NCBI GenBank assembly: GCA_900769565.1
Contig: CAAGHC010000032.1
Coordinates: 1 to 47,052, forward strand
Direction: 5' to 3'
DNA from: Clostridia bacterium
GTDB taxonomy: Bacteria > Bacillota > Clostridia > Christensenellales > Borkfalkiaceae
DNA length: 47,052 nt
Numbering within the stretch: the stretch's first letter is position 1; each line of letters starts with the position of its first letter. The notes below the pieces were generated by a model, which did no database searches, was not told the DNA's origin, and was given only the letters and a program-made list of their open reading frames with translations. A program made the position numbers and the translations under genes. Below, piece by piece: positions 1 through 7,508 of this stretch.

Positions 1-861
1 GCACCTGCCGTAATAGTGGGTGTTAATCAGAACGCTATTGAAGAAGTAAATTTAAGTTTTACCAACAAAAACGGCATAAAAGTTGTTAGAAGATTGACGG
101 GTGGGGGTGCAGTCTATCACGATAAAAATAACGTTTGCTATACGGTTATAGCGCCGTACGTAGAGAATGAAAATCACTACGTAAAATTCACTACGCCCGT
201 AATAGAATATTTAAAAACGCTAGGAATAAGCGCAGAATTTTCTGGCAGAAATGATATTTTAGTAGACGGCAAAAAGATTAGCGGTAACGCCCAAACTGTA
301 AGTGGCGATAGAATTATGCACCACGGCACGCTTTTATTTGATACTGATACAAACGTTTTAACGGGTGCGTTAAAACCTAACAAGTTAAAAATTGAAAGCA
401 AGGGTATAAAATCCGTGCGTTCACGAGTTTCAAACATTAAAAATTTACTGAAAAACGAGATGAGTATTGAACAATTTACACTCGGTCTTAAAAATTATAT
501 GGCTAAAAATCTAGAAGAATATAGATTTACAAAAAGCGATATAGAGAGTATAAACGAGTTGGTAAAAACAAAATACTCAACTTACGAGTGGAATATAGGT
601 TCTTCACCCAAAGGCAATTTGCGTTTTAGTGAAAAGTTCCCGTTTGGTATTATAGATATTACTTTTTCAGTTATAAACGGCAAAATAGAAAACGCAAGTA
701 TTTACGGTGATTTTTTTGAAAAAAAACCGATAACCGAGTTTGCTAATGCGCTAAACGGCTGTGTTTTCAAGCGTGATTGCGTAGAAAAGGCTTTTGCAAA
801 CGTTAGTGAGTATATAAACAGTGCTAACGGACAGGAAATTGTAGATAAAATTTTTAATTAA
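1..861 (+). CDS. lplA: Lipoate-protein ligase A, 5'-truncated by window edge
   Basis: Attaches lipoate to lysines of lipoyl domains in 2-oxoacid dehydrogenases or GcvH, by way of lipoyl-AMP. The frame is open from base 1 (reading APAVIVGVNQN), so the true start lies to the left and the N-terminal residues are missing. Visible family marks are the RRLTGGGAVYHD lipoate/ATP-binding loop and the catalytic-lysine motif KKISGNAQ. The C-terminal part (NLRFSEKFPFGIIDITF) fits the LplA accessory domain. About 286 codons are present, against roughly 330 in the family. The stop codon lies 1 nt from the stop of the convergent gerC-type gene, leaving no room for a separate terminator. The family call is secure; the substrate protein is not visible here. 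Confidence 0.93.
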   Translation, partial: APAVIVGVNQNAIEEVNLSFTNKNGIKVVRRLTGGGAVYHDKNNVCYTVIAPYVENENHYVKFTTPVIEYLKTLGISAEFSGRNDILVDGKKISGNAQTVSGDRIMHHGTLLFDTDTNVLTGALKPNKLKIESKGIKSVRSRVSNIKNLLKNEMSIEQFTLGLKNYMAKNLEEYRFTKSDIESINELVKTKYSTYEWNIGSSPKGNLRFSEKFPFGIIDITFSVINGKIENASIYGDFFEKKPITEFANALNGCVFKRDCVEKAFANVSEYINSANGQEIVDKIFN

Positions 862-862
862 A

Positions 863-2107
863 TTACTTTTGACCTGTAATCGTCACGTTTATATTTGCTT
901 TTACTTGGCTTAAAAAGTTATCTTTATAGCGACTGTACTGCTTAAAATTATAGCGGTACAGTTTTTCTTTTATTTCCAAAAAATCGCACCCCGTTTGTTT
1001 GGAAGTTTCTATCAATTCGTTAATCGCAACGGTAAAATTCTCTTCGGCTTTTTGCTTTACCTTATCGGGTAAAGGCTTGTTTACCGATAGTGTGTGTTCT
1101 TCGCCGTCTACGTTGTGGTCGCTAATTTTACAATACATTCTTACAGAAAGGTTTAGCGTAAGGTCGTTAACGTCAGCAGTTAGTTTTACACTCGGTATAG
1201 AGTTTCTGATAGTTAAAAGATAGTTGGTTTGCTCTTCGTTACCAAAAGAAATCCCGTCTACGTTTATCGTAGTGCCACCCATACCGTATTTTAAGGCGTT
1301 AAAAGCTAGCGTTTGCTTGTCGTCAAGTTCGCCCACCTTGACACCACCTAAAAATAGGGCTGTAGTTCTAGCGTCGAAAAGGTAATTGCCACTAGTTTTG
1401 TCTTGTCCTTCTTGTCCACCCGTACCACCACTGCTACCACTAGTTTTACCAGAACTTGACGAAGAACTTCCGCTACTGTTACCGTCTTCGTCAGCGCTCA
1501 TTCCAACGTTTGCAGGTAAAATTCTAATATAGGGCATATAGGCGGAACGAGAGTCCGAGTAATGTCCCGAGCAAAAGGTTTTTATATCGGTAGATGCAAC
1601 GTCCCTGTCAAACCCCGTGTTTTTAAGAATTACTTTTTGTAGCGCAAATGACGAGATATTGTCTAACGGGGATGCTATTTCAAGCAATTCTTTTGCAGTT
1701 TTTTCGCTAAATACTACTAGCGCAGAGTCTTGGATACGTAAGGTTTTTGCAAAATAGTCTAAAACGGTTATAACGTTTTCGCCCTCAAAACCGTTGCCTA
1801 AAATAATAAGATTACAGAATGCAAGTTTAGGAAACCAACCTGAAATATCGCCTAAATCTTTAATAGCGCCACCTACGGTAGTGCCTTTTCCCGATAGTTG
1901 TGCCTTTAGGTTTTCGGAATTAGTATCCGTTGCCTCCGGCACGGCTATTTGCGCCGTAACTAAATATTCGCTTTGTTGTTTATCGATAGCGATTGCCGTT
2001 ATTATTGAAGTCTTTTCTACGTCAATTAGCCCAAAATCGTTAGAAAAGAAAAATAAAAATATTAAAAGTAGACATAGCATAATCGCTTTAGCTCTTTTGG
2101 TGTTCAC
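863..2107 (-). CDS. gerAC: Ger(x)C-family spore germination protein (GerC subunit)
   Basis: Third subunit of a GerA-type germinant receptor in the spore inner membrane. The N-terminus is one hydrophobic segment followed by the family motif region (VEKTSIITAIAIDK). The C-terminal Ger(x)C domain follows from about residue 245 (RTTALFLGGVKVGELD). GTG start with an AAAGGAG site upstream; the gene overlaps the gerB end by 20 nt. Two oddities are visible. The usual lipobox cysteine (the 'GCWD' region of typical GerC proteins) is absent: the segment runs FFFSNDFGLIDVEK. A Ser/Gly-rich low-complexity stretch sits near residues 205-240 between the two domains. The family call is firm; assignment to the gerA paralog rather than gerB/gerK is arbitrary. 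Confidence 0.9.
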   Translation of the reverse strand: MNTKRAKAIMLCLLLIFLFFFSNDFGLIDVEKTSIITAIAIDKQQSEYLVTAQIAVPEATDTNSENLKAQLSGKGTTVGGAIKDLGDISGWFPKLAFCNLIILGNGFEGENVITVLDYFAKTLRIQDSALVVFSEKTAKELLEIASPLDNISSFALQKVILKNTGFDRDVASTDIKTFCSGHYSDSRSAYMPYIRILPANVGMSADEDGNSSGSSSSSSGKTSGSSGGTGGQEGQDKTSGNYLFDARTTALFLGGVKVGELDDKQTLAFNALKYGMGGTTINVDGISFGNEEQTNYLLTIRNSIPSVKLTADVNDLTLNLSVRMYCKISDHNVDGEEHTLSVNKPLPDKVKQKAEENFTVAINELIETSKQTGCDFLEIKEKLYRYNFKQYSRYKDNFLSQVKANINVTITGQK

Positions 2108-3176
2108 GGTTGTTCTCCTTTATAAAAAGACATGCAAAAATAATAGGCAAAATGTTGCCAAGTAGTAAATAGTAAACGCCTAGCACGGTAGTGGATAAGT
2201 GTTCAATGCTAAAGAAAAACTCTGATAAAAATACTGAAATTAAAAAATGAAGTCCTACTACGATTAAAGATACAATCCATTGCCGTTTTACGTTAAAGAC
2301 GTAAACTAACAGTTTAACTGAAAAGAAAATAGGTAGCGACAATGCGAAAAGATTTGATAAAAGCAGTAACAAAATTCCAAGATAATCTAATCTGCCCGTA
2401 TTATTTATAACTGTAGTGTACTTGGAAATCTCTGTTAAAGCAAAGCGTTGCCTAAAAGCGATGGACGTAAAAATGCAATAAAAAATTATCATAAACAAAA
2501 TTACGCATAGCATTCCTAAAAGATAAGAAATTGCAATTTTAATTCCATCACGTTTTTTATACGCAAACTCGCCTATAAAAAACAGAAGATAAAGGGAATC
2601 GCCAAACCACGGCAGAGAAAAGTACGAGCCCTTAACGATATTTTTAATTCCCCTTGCGCCAACGGGTAAAATAGCAGAAAAGTCTGCGTTTGCAAAAGAT
2701 AAACTAAACAGCAAAAAAAAGCCCGATAGCGTTATAAACCATAAAATATCGGATATGCGCCCGATTGCTCTTAACCGTTTAATTGAAAGGTAAAAAGCAA
2801 CTATAAAAAAGGGCAAAAAATAGGCGAGAGTAGGCATCAGCGTATAAAGAGTAAACTGCACGTAATCTTTTTGCTCGTTAATAGGTAAAAGCGCTTTAAT
2901 GTTAAAGTAAATCACGTAAAGAAAGAGCAGTATTTTCGAGCCTAGTTTACCTAAATATTTTTCAAGTAATTGATAGACGGTAAGATTACTTTTTCGCATT
3001 GCAACAATTAAAAGCACGAGAACAACGCCGTCAATAATAAAATTTAAAAGGGAAGATAGCCACATGTCTTCAACCGCTTGTTTAGCAATTATGCTTGGCA
3101 GAGTGAAAATTTTTGACAGTGGCAAAAATGCTATAAAAAACAAACAAATTTGTCTAGTTTTCAGTTCTTTTTGCAT
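2088..3176 (-). CDS. gerAB: GerAB/ArcD/ProY-family spore germination permease
   Basis: Integral membrane B subunit of the germinant receptor, belonging to the amino acid/polyamine/organocation (APC)-like superfamily and thought to bind the germinant. The 362 residues form about ten hydrophobic helices, beginning QICLFFIAFLPLSKIFTLPS, and the length matches the family. The ATG start has a clear AAGGAG site 4-5 nt upstream on the minus strand. It overlaps the end of the gerAA-type gene by 23 nt and the start of the gerC-type gene by 20 nt, so the three subunits look translationally coupled in the classic A-B-C order. The ligand cannot be read from the sequence. Confidence 0.93.
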   Translation of the reverse strand: MQKELKTRQICLFFIAFLPLSKIFTLPSIIAKQAVEDMWLSSLLNFIIDGVVLVLLIVAMRKSNLTVYQLLEKYLGKLGSKILLFLYVIYFNIKALLPINEQKDYVQFTLYTLMPTLAYFLPFFIVAFYLSIKRLRAIGRISDILWFITLSGFFLLFSLSFANADFSAILPVGARGIKNIVKGSYFSLPWFGDSLYLLFFIGEFAYKKRDGIKIAISYLLGMLCVILFMIIFYCIFTSIAFRQRFALTEISKYTTVINNTGRLDYLGILLLLLSNLFALSLPIFFSVKLLVYVFNVKRQWIVSLIVVGLHFLISVFLSEFFFSIEHLSTTVLGVYYLLLGNILPIIFACLFIKENNREHQKS

Positions 3177-4617
3177 GATTTTCTCCTTTTTTCTTGCCTA
3201 TTCTCACACGGTTTTTGCTTTTAAGCGACTTTGGACGGGTATCGAGTTCGTGTAAAAAACCTTTATAAAAACTGTCTTTTAAATCGCTTGCTACCAGTGG
3301 TGAAAAGGGCGCTAAAACGGGTGTAGAATAGTTTTCAAAAGTAACAAGGTAAATGATTAAAAGCGCAAGGGTTACTAAAATTGCGTAAGCGCCCATAGCG
3401 CCACCAACAATTAAAAAAACTATTCGAAGTAGTGAAAATGTTTGTTCAAGTTCGGGAACGGTGTAAAGACAAATTCCTGAAAAAGCAACAATCATCAGCG
3501 TTGGTGCAGAGATAATCCCCGCAGTTACAGCCGTTTCACCGAGAACTAGACCGCCCACGATAGAAACTACCATGCCAACGTATTTGGGCATTCTAATGCT
3601 AGCCTCGTTTAATATTTCAAATATTAAAAGCGTAAAAAACATTTCGTGGCTAGGTGATAGCGGTATACCTTTTATGCTGTTTACTATGGTTAGCAAAAAA
3701 GAAAGCGGTATAAGTTGCAGATGAAAAAGTTCGCTAGCAACGAAAAATGCGGGTAGGAATAGGGCGAATATTACAGAAACCAACCTTAACCACCTTGCCA
3801 CCGTAGCGCTGTAAGCCGAATTATAATAGTCGCTTGAACTTTGAAAATCTTCGATTAGTAGGTAAGGAACGGTAAGTGCGATAGGTGAGCCGTCAACAAA
3901 GATTGCAACCCTACCTTCAAGTATTTTACCTGCTAAAATATCGGGCTTTTCAGTGTTTCCTACCTGCTTAAATAGCGAAGTGTTATGCTCGCCTATAAAC
4001 TTTGATATATAAGAAGAATCAAGCACGGCATCCACGTTAATTTGGCTTAATTTCTGCTTGACGTTTTCCACTAATTTTGGGTTGGCAATACCGTTAACGT
4101 AGCAAATGGAAACGGGCGTTTTAGAATATTCGCCCACAGTAAAGTTAATAAACTTTAAGTCGGGTGATTTTATGCGCCTACGCATAAGACTAACGTTTAC
4201 GGGTAAACTTTCCACAAACCCTTCTCTAGGTCCTTTTATAACGGTAGACGTAGGTGGTTCGGCAATGGCTCTTTTCTCAAATTGACGAAGACCGAAAGAG
4301 AAAGCAACGTCAACGGTATCTGCAATAAACACGGCAGAGCCACCGACCACTTCGGAAATTATTTGGTCAAGGTCGGTTATTTCTTTCTTTTCAGGGCTTA
4401 AAAAGGCAGAATAAAGGCTTTCACGATTTATTTTGCCAAGTTGCCCGACGGGACGCAAAACCAACTCTCCAAGCGCATTTTTATCCACTAACTCGTTTGG
4501 AAAAATTAGTACGGCATCAGTTTTGTTTAGATTTACCGTTAAAAAGGTTATATCATCAGACTGCAATTTATCTTTTAAATATTGTAAATTTTGGTTGAGT
4601 TGTTTTTTTAAAACCAT
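3154..4617 (-). CDS. gerAA: Spore germination protein GerA subunit
   Basis: A subunit of the germinant receptor. It has an N-terminal soluble domain followed by about five C-terminal membrane segments. Family marks include TVIKGPREGFVESLPVNVSL (around residue 130), EGRVAIFVDGSPIALTVPYL, and the membrane block beginning ARWLRLVSVIFALFLPAFF. The frame opens at an ATG at 4662, but that ATG lies only 9 nt past the stem of a terminator hairpin and has no Shine-Dalgarno site. I prefer the ATG at 4617 (MVLKKQLNQNLQYLKDKL), which matches where GerA homologues begin, although it too lacks a clear ribosome binding site. From 4617 the protein is 487 aa, normal for the family. Confidence 0.9.
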   Translation of the reverse strand: MVLKKQLNQNLQYLKDKLQSDDITFLTVNLNKTDAVLIFPNELVDKNALGELVLRPVGQLGKINRESLYSAFLSPEKKEITDLDQIISEVVGGSAVFIADTVDVAFSFGLRQFEKRAIAEPPTSTVIKGPREGFVESLPVNVSLMRRRIKSPDLKFINFTVGEYSKTPVSICYVNGIANPKLVENVKQKLSQINVDAVLDSSYISKFIGEHNTSLFKQVGNTEKPDILAGKILEGRVAIFVDGSPIALTVPYLLIEDFQSSSDYYNSAYSATVARWLRLVSVIFALFLPAFFVASELFHLQLIPLSFLLTIVNSIKGIPLSPSHEMFFTLLIFEILNEASIRMPKYVGMVVSIVGGLVLGETAVTAGIISAPTLMIVAFSGICLYTVPELEQTFSLLRIVFLIVGGAMGAYAILVTLALLIIYLVTFENYSTPVLAPFSPLVASDLKDSFYKGFLHELDTRPKSLKSKNRVRIGKKKGENHAKRTEN

Positions 4618-4671
4618 GATTTTAGTATTAAGATAAAAAAGCAGTTTTATTCTTTTACGCATCAATAAAAA

Positions 4672-4695
4672 ACGGCTTGGGAAAACCCAAGCCGT
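4672..4695 (-). terminator. Intrinsic terminator after the 182-aa membrane protein gene
   Basis: On the minus strand a perfect 10-bp stem (ACGGCTTGGG / CCCAAGCCGT, 4-nt loop) is followed by TTTTTT. It lies just past the stop at 4700 and directly before the gerAA-type gene, so it separates that gene from its upstream neighbour or attenuates read-through into the receptor operon. Confidence 0.85.
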
Positions 4696-4699
4696 CCTT

Positions 4700-5248
4700 T
4701 TAGCCTTTTAAGGCCTTTACCGCTTTTAAAATTATCTTTGATACCGTGCGGTATTCTATATCAGATAGAACCGTAACAGAATTTTCTTTAAGCAACGCTG
4801 AAAGTTTTTCGGTAATGGTGTCCGTTTCGGTGGTATCTGAATTGAATATTAAATTATCAATATTTTGAGCAGTCGTTAGTTCTAAATCTTCACAGATAAA
4901 ACCGTTAATTAGACTACGAATAAGAATAACCGTAACGCTAGCGTCGGGCAGTTGCCCAAGCGAAATTTTTTTAATCAAAGTTAAAGCAACTAGCGATAGT
5001 GAGCCGGAAAGCAACCCTAAAGACAAAGCTTCCACCCTAAAACAAGGATTAGCGCACACGAAAAAAGCGTCGTAAATTAGATAGAGCGCCATTGCGAGTG
5101 CGATTACGCAATAATTGTTGTTGACGAACGGTAGTCTTTTAGATAAAGTTAGCCTTAAAACGTAAAAGACGATGGCCACAATCAAAGCAACTATTAGGGT
5201 AGGTAGTGAGCATAGAGTAAAAAAGTCTTTAAGAAAAACGTAATCCAT
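4700..5248 (-). CDS. Unknown membrane protein next to the germination operon
   Basis: Not recognised. The 182-aa product has a hydrophobic N-terminal half with about three membrane segments (residues ~12-32, ~45-65 and ~72-92). It is followed by a soluble C-terminal region of about 90 residues predicted to be helical, ending TVSKIILKAVKALKG. The ATG has an AAAGGTG ribosome binding site. It is transcribed in the same direction as the GerA-type receptor genes but is separated from them by a strong terminator hairpin. The position suggests, without proving, a sporulation- or germination-stage role. No catalytic motif is visible. Confidence 0.75.
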   Translation of the reverse strand: MDYVFLKDFFTLCSLPTLIVALIVAIVFYVLRLTLSKRLPFVNNNYCVIALAMALYLIYDAFFVCANPCFRVEALSLGLLSGSLSLVALTLIKKISLGQLPDASVTVILIRSLINGFICEDLELTTAQNIDNLIFNSDTTETDTITEKLSALLKENSVTVLSDIEYRTVSKIILKAVKALKG

Positions 5249-5462
5249 AATTCACCTTTTTAAGGGTGGGCATCAAAATCTTGCTCGCTTGCGTGTAAGC
5301 GCATCAGCCTATCGTAAAAGCCGTTAAACCTTAAATAATGATAAGTTTCTATTTTTTAGTCCCCCTTATGATTTATTTTCCAAACGCCGAAAGCATTATA
5401 TTAACAAAATTAAGATTGTAAAGTCTTTTATGACAAAAAAATAAAAAGGGACTTGCATTTTC

Positions 5463-5493
5463 GTCTATCTTAAGAATAAGCCAGCATACAAAT
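5463..5493 (+). promoter_or_regulatory. Candidate sigma-E-type promoter of sigK
   Basis: A -10-like CATACAAAT (5485-5493) lies 14 nt after a -35-like GTCTATCT (5463-5470). It is followed by AAGGAG (5508-5513) and the sigK ATG at 5522. Sigma-E promoters carry CATACA at -10 with 13-15 nt spacing, and sigK is sigma-E dependent in Bacillus subtilis. The -35 match is imperfect, so the call rests mainly on the -10 element and context. Confidence 0.5.
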
Positions 5494-5521
5494 TACCTAA
5501 AACCTTTAAGGAGTATTGAGT

Positions 5522-6223
5522 ATGTTTTTCGAGTGGTTATCATTTATTTTAGGCAAGATAGTATTTTTTACGGGTAGTATAGTAAACGGCACGTCCTTTC
5601 CTAAACCTTTATCGGCAAAGGAAGAGGCAGAGTGTTTGGAAAAAATGAGATTAGGCGATAAAAACGCAAGAGATAAACTTATAAATCACAATATGCGCCT
5701 AGTAGCGCACGTAGTAAAAAAGTATAACGGCTCTGCCGAAACGGACGATTTAATTTCGGTTGGAAGTATAGGGTTAATCAAGGCGATAAACACCTATCAA
5801 ACGGGCAAAGGCACGCAACTGGCAACTTATACGGCAAGGTGTATCGAGAACGAGATTTTAATGTTGCTTCGTGCAAACAAAAAGTATAAAAACGACGTAT
5901 CGCTTTCCGACCCCGTTGGTAGCGATAAAGACGGCAACGAGTTGACTTTAATGGACTTACTTTGCGAAAAGGAAGACCAAGTGTTCGCTCAAGTAGATAA
6001 AAGTATAGAAAGGGAAAAGTTTTTGCAGTTTATAAAACAGACGTTAACAGAAAGAGAGTATACGGTGCTATGTTTAAGGTTTGGGCTTAAGGGGGAAAGA
6101 AATTACGCACAAAGGGAAGTTGCAAAAATGCTAAAGATTTCTCGTTCGTACATATCCCGTATAGAAAAAAAGGCGATAGAAAAATTAAAAGATGCCGTAA
6201 GACTTGGGCAATTCTATTGCTAA
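5522..6223 (+). CDS. sigK: RNA polymerase sporulation sigma factor, sigma-K
   Basis: Late mother-cell sigma factor directing spore coat and maturation genes. The 233-aa protein starts at ATG 5522, 8 nt after AAGGAG; a TTG 6 nt upstream is in frame but less well placed. The first 20 or so residues (MFFEWLSFILGKIVFFTGSI) form the hydrophobic pro-sequence expected of pro-sigma-K, which the SpoIVFB protease removes. Region 2 follows (NHNMRLVAHVVKKY, DLISVGSIGLIKAI, TYTARCIENEILM), and region 4 carries a helix-turn-helix (QREVAKMLKISRSYISRIE). The gene is whole and uninterrupted, unlike skin-element species. The adjacent, oppositely oriented germination cluster fits a sporulating host. Confidence 0.95.
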   Translation: MFFEWLSFILGKIVFFTGSIVNGTSFPKPLSAKEEAECLEKMRLGDKNARDKLINHNMRLVAHVVKKYNGSAETDDLISVGSIGLIKAINTYQTGKGTQLATYTARCIENEILMLLRANKKYKNDVSLSDPVGSDKDGNELTLMDLLCEKEDQVFAQVDKSIEREKFLQFIKQTLTEREYTVLCLRFGLKGERNYAQREVAKMLKISRSYISRIEKKAIEKLKDAVRLGQFYC

Positions 6224-6245
6224 AATTCTGCTGATATGTTAAAAT
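6217..6245 (+). promoter_or_regulatory. Sigma-A-type promoter of the TM1266-family gene
   Basis: TTGCTA (6217-6222) overlaps the sigK stop codon. A 17-nt spacer and TAAAAT (6240-6245) follow, in the context TATGTTAAAAT. The site lies 20 nt before the ATG at 6266, with AAGGAG in between. Confidence 0.55.
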
Positions 6246-6265
6246 GATTACACAAGGAGAAATTT

Positions 6266-6508
6266 ATGGAAAAAAAGATAGCGGTAGTAGCCATAATAGT
6301 ATCAGACCTTGAGGCAGTTCAAAAAATAAACGACCTTTTGCACGCTTACGGTGAACATATTATAGGTAGGCAAGGAATTCCTTATAGGGAAAGGGGCGTT
6401 AACGTTATTAGCGTGGTGTTAGACGCACCTATCGAAGTAATAAACGGACTTTCTGGTAAACTTGGAATGGTTAAGGGCGTTACTAGTAAAGTTTTAACTG
6501 CAAAATAA
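6266..6508 (+). CDS. TM1266-family putative iron-only hydrogenase system regulator
   Basis: An 80-aa ACT-like small protein of the family found beside [FeFe]-hydrogenase maturation genes (TM1266 type). It starts KKIAVVAIIVSDLEAVQKIN and carries the family segment YGEHIIGRQGIPYRERGVNVISVV. The length is normal. ATG with an AAGGAG site, its own likely promoter, and only 2 nt before the next ORF. No hydrogenase maturation gene (hydE/F/G) is in the window. Its exact biochemical role is not established; the name follows the family label. Confidence 0.82.
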   Translation: MEKKIAVVAIIVSDLEAVQKINDLLHAYGEHIIGRQGIPYRERGVNVISVVLDAPIEVINGLSGKLGMVKGVTSKVLTAK

Positions 6509-6510
6509 TT

Positions 6511-7296
6511 ATGAACTACGCATTTATTAGTGGTGCGACGGGTGGAATAGGCAAAGCTTTTTGCCACGCCGTAGCAAAAAGGGGCGATAATCTTTTTTTA
6601 ACGGGGCGCAGTGAACAAAAATTGCAAGCGTTAAAAGAACAATTAGTTAATCAATACGGTGTGGAAATCGAGTATTTCGCATGCGATTTAACAGACCCTG
6701 CATCTCGTGATAGAATGGTGGATTTTATCGACCAAAAGGATATAAAATTTTCACGTATCATCCACGTTGCAGGCGTAGACATTCAAAAAGCGTTTAGCGA
6801 TTATACCAAGGAAAAAGTGCTTTTCCAACTACGTGTAAACGCAGAGGCTACCGTGTGCTTAACGCATGAATTTTTAAGCCGTAGGGCGGAAAATACCGAG
6901 ATTATAGTCATAAGCAGTATGTCTGGCGCATCGCCTATGCCGTACTTTGCGCTGTACAGCGCAACCAAGGCAATGCTTATAAACTTTTTTACGTCACTTC
7001 ATTACGAACTTAAAAAAGAAGGGGTAAAAGTAACCGTAGTTATGCCAGGTGGCGTACCTACTAGACCCGACGTAATCGAAGATATAAAAGGTCAAGGCGT
7101 GTGGGGTAAACTTTCGGCCAAAAGCCCCGAGTTCGTTGCCGAAAAATCGCTTAAGGCAGTAAATAAAAACAAAATCAAGTATATTCCGGGTGGCTTTAAC
7201 AGGTTTTTGAATTTTTTAATGAAGTTAGCGCCCAAACGCATAGTTTTAAGTTTTATTGCAAGGCGTTGGAAAAAACAGAGCAAAGACGCTTTTTAG
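6511..7296 (+). CDS. SDR-family NAD(P)-dependent oxidoreductase
   Basis: Classical short-chain dehydrogenase/reductase of 261 aa. The Rossmann glycine motif is GATGGIG near the N-terminus and the active site is YSATK, with an upstream serine in VISSMSGA. A basic, hydrophobic C-terminal tail (FLNFLMKLAPKRIVLSFIARRW) suggests membrane association, as in SDRs acting on lipids. The ATG comes 2 nt after the previous stop without its own strong ribosome binding site, so translation is probably coupled. The substrate is unknown. Confidence 0.9.
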   Translation: MNYAFISGATGGIGKAFCHAVAKRGDNLFLTGRSEQKLQALKEQLVNQYGVEIEYFACDLTDPASRDRMVDFIDQKDIKFSRIIHVAGVDIQKAFSDYTKEKVLFQLRVNAEATVCLTHEFLSRRAENTEIIVISSMSGASPMPYFALYSATKAMLINFFTSLHYELKKEGVKVTVVMPGGVPTRPDVIEDIKGQGVWGKLSAKSPEFVAEKSLKAVNKNKIKYIPGGFNRFLNFLMKLAPKRIVLSFIARRWKKQSKDAF

Positions 7297-7313
7297 AGAA
7301 AAAAATGTTTTAG

Positions 7314-7493
7314 CAAAAGAAGATTGAAACAAAACTTACTGCAGACGTTGTGGTCTGTGGCGGTGGATTTGCTGGATATTTATCCGTAAAGTCAAACTGC
7401 AAGGTTAAGGGCGTTGATATAAAAACTTTACAAGGAATTTTAATTAAAAACGGGGCGATATTAAAACGTGACCGCATAATAAAAGAAATATAA
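7314..7493 (+). pseudogene. Internally deleted remnant of an FAD-dependent oxidoreductase
   Basis: A 59-codon frame between the SDR gene and thyA reads TADVVVCGGGFAGYLS and continues to VDIKTLQGILIKNGAILKRD. The first part is the N-terminal FAD-binding glycine motif of large FAD-dependent oxidoreductases (FAD_oxidored type), which normally run on for several hundred residues. The second resembles the C-terminal 'VDVKxLQxxLxxxGAxL' tail of the same family. The frame lacks a usable start: an ATG at 7305 is followed two codons later by a stop at 7311. I read it as a gene whose middle has been lost. This is an inference from motifs in a short frame. Confidence 0.6.
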
Positions 7494-7508
7494 AAAGGGG
7501 AAACACAA

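Noticed and set aside
5286..5301. CGCTT...AAGCG hairpin in the sigK-germination intergenic region as an RNA element
   Set aside because: Only 5 bp and without a known riboswitch signature; the 273-nt gap otherwise appears to hold only the sigK and 182-aa gene promoters and ribosome binding sites.
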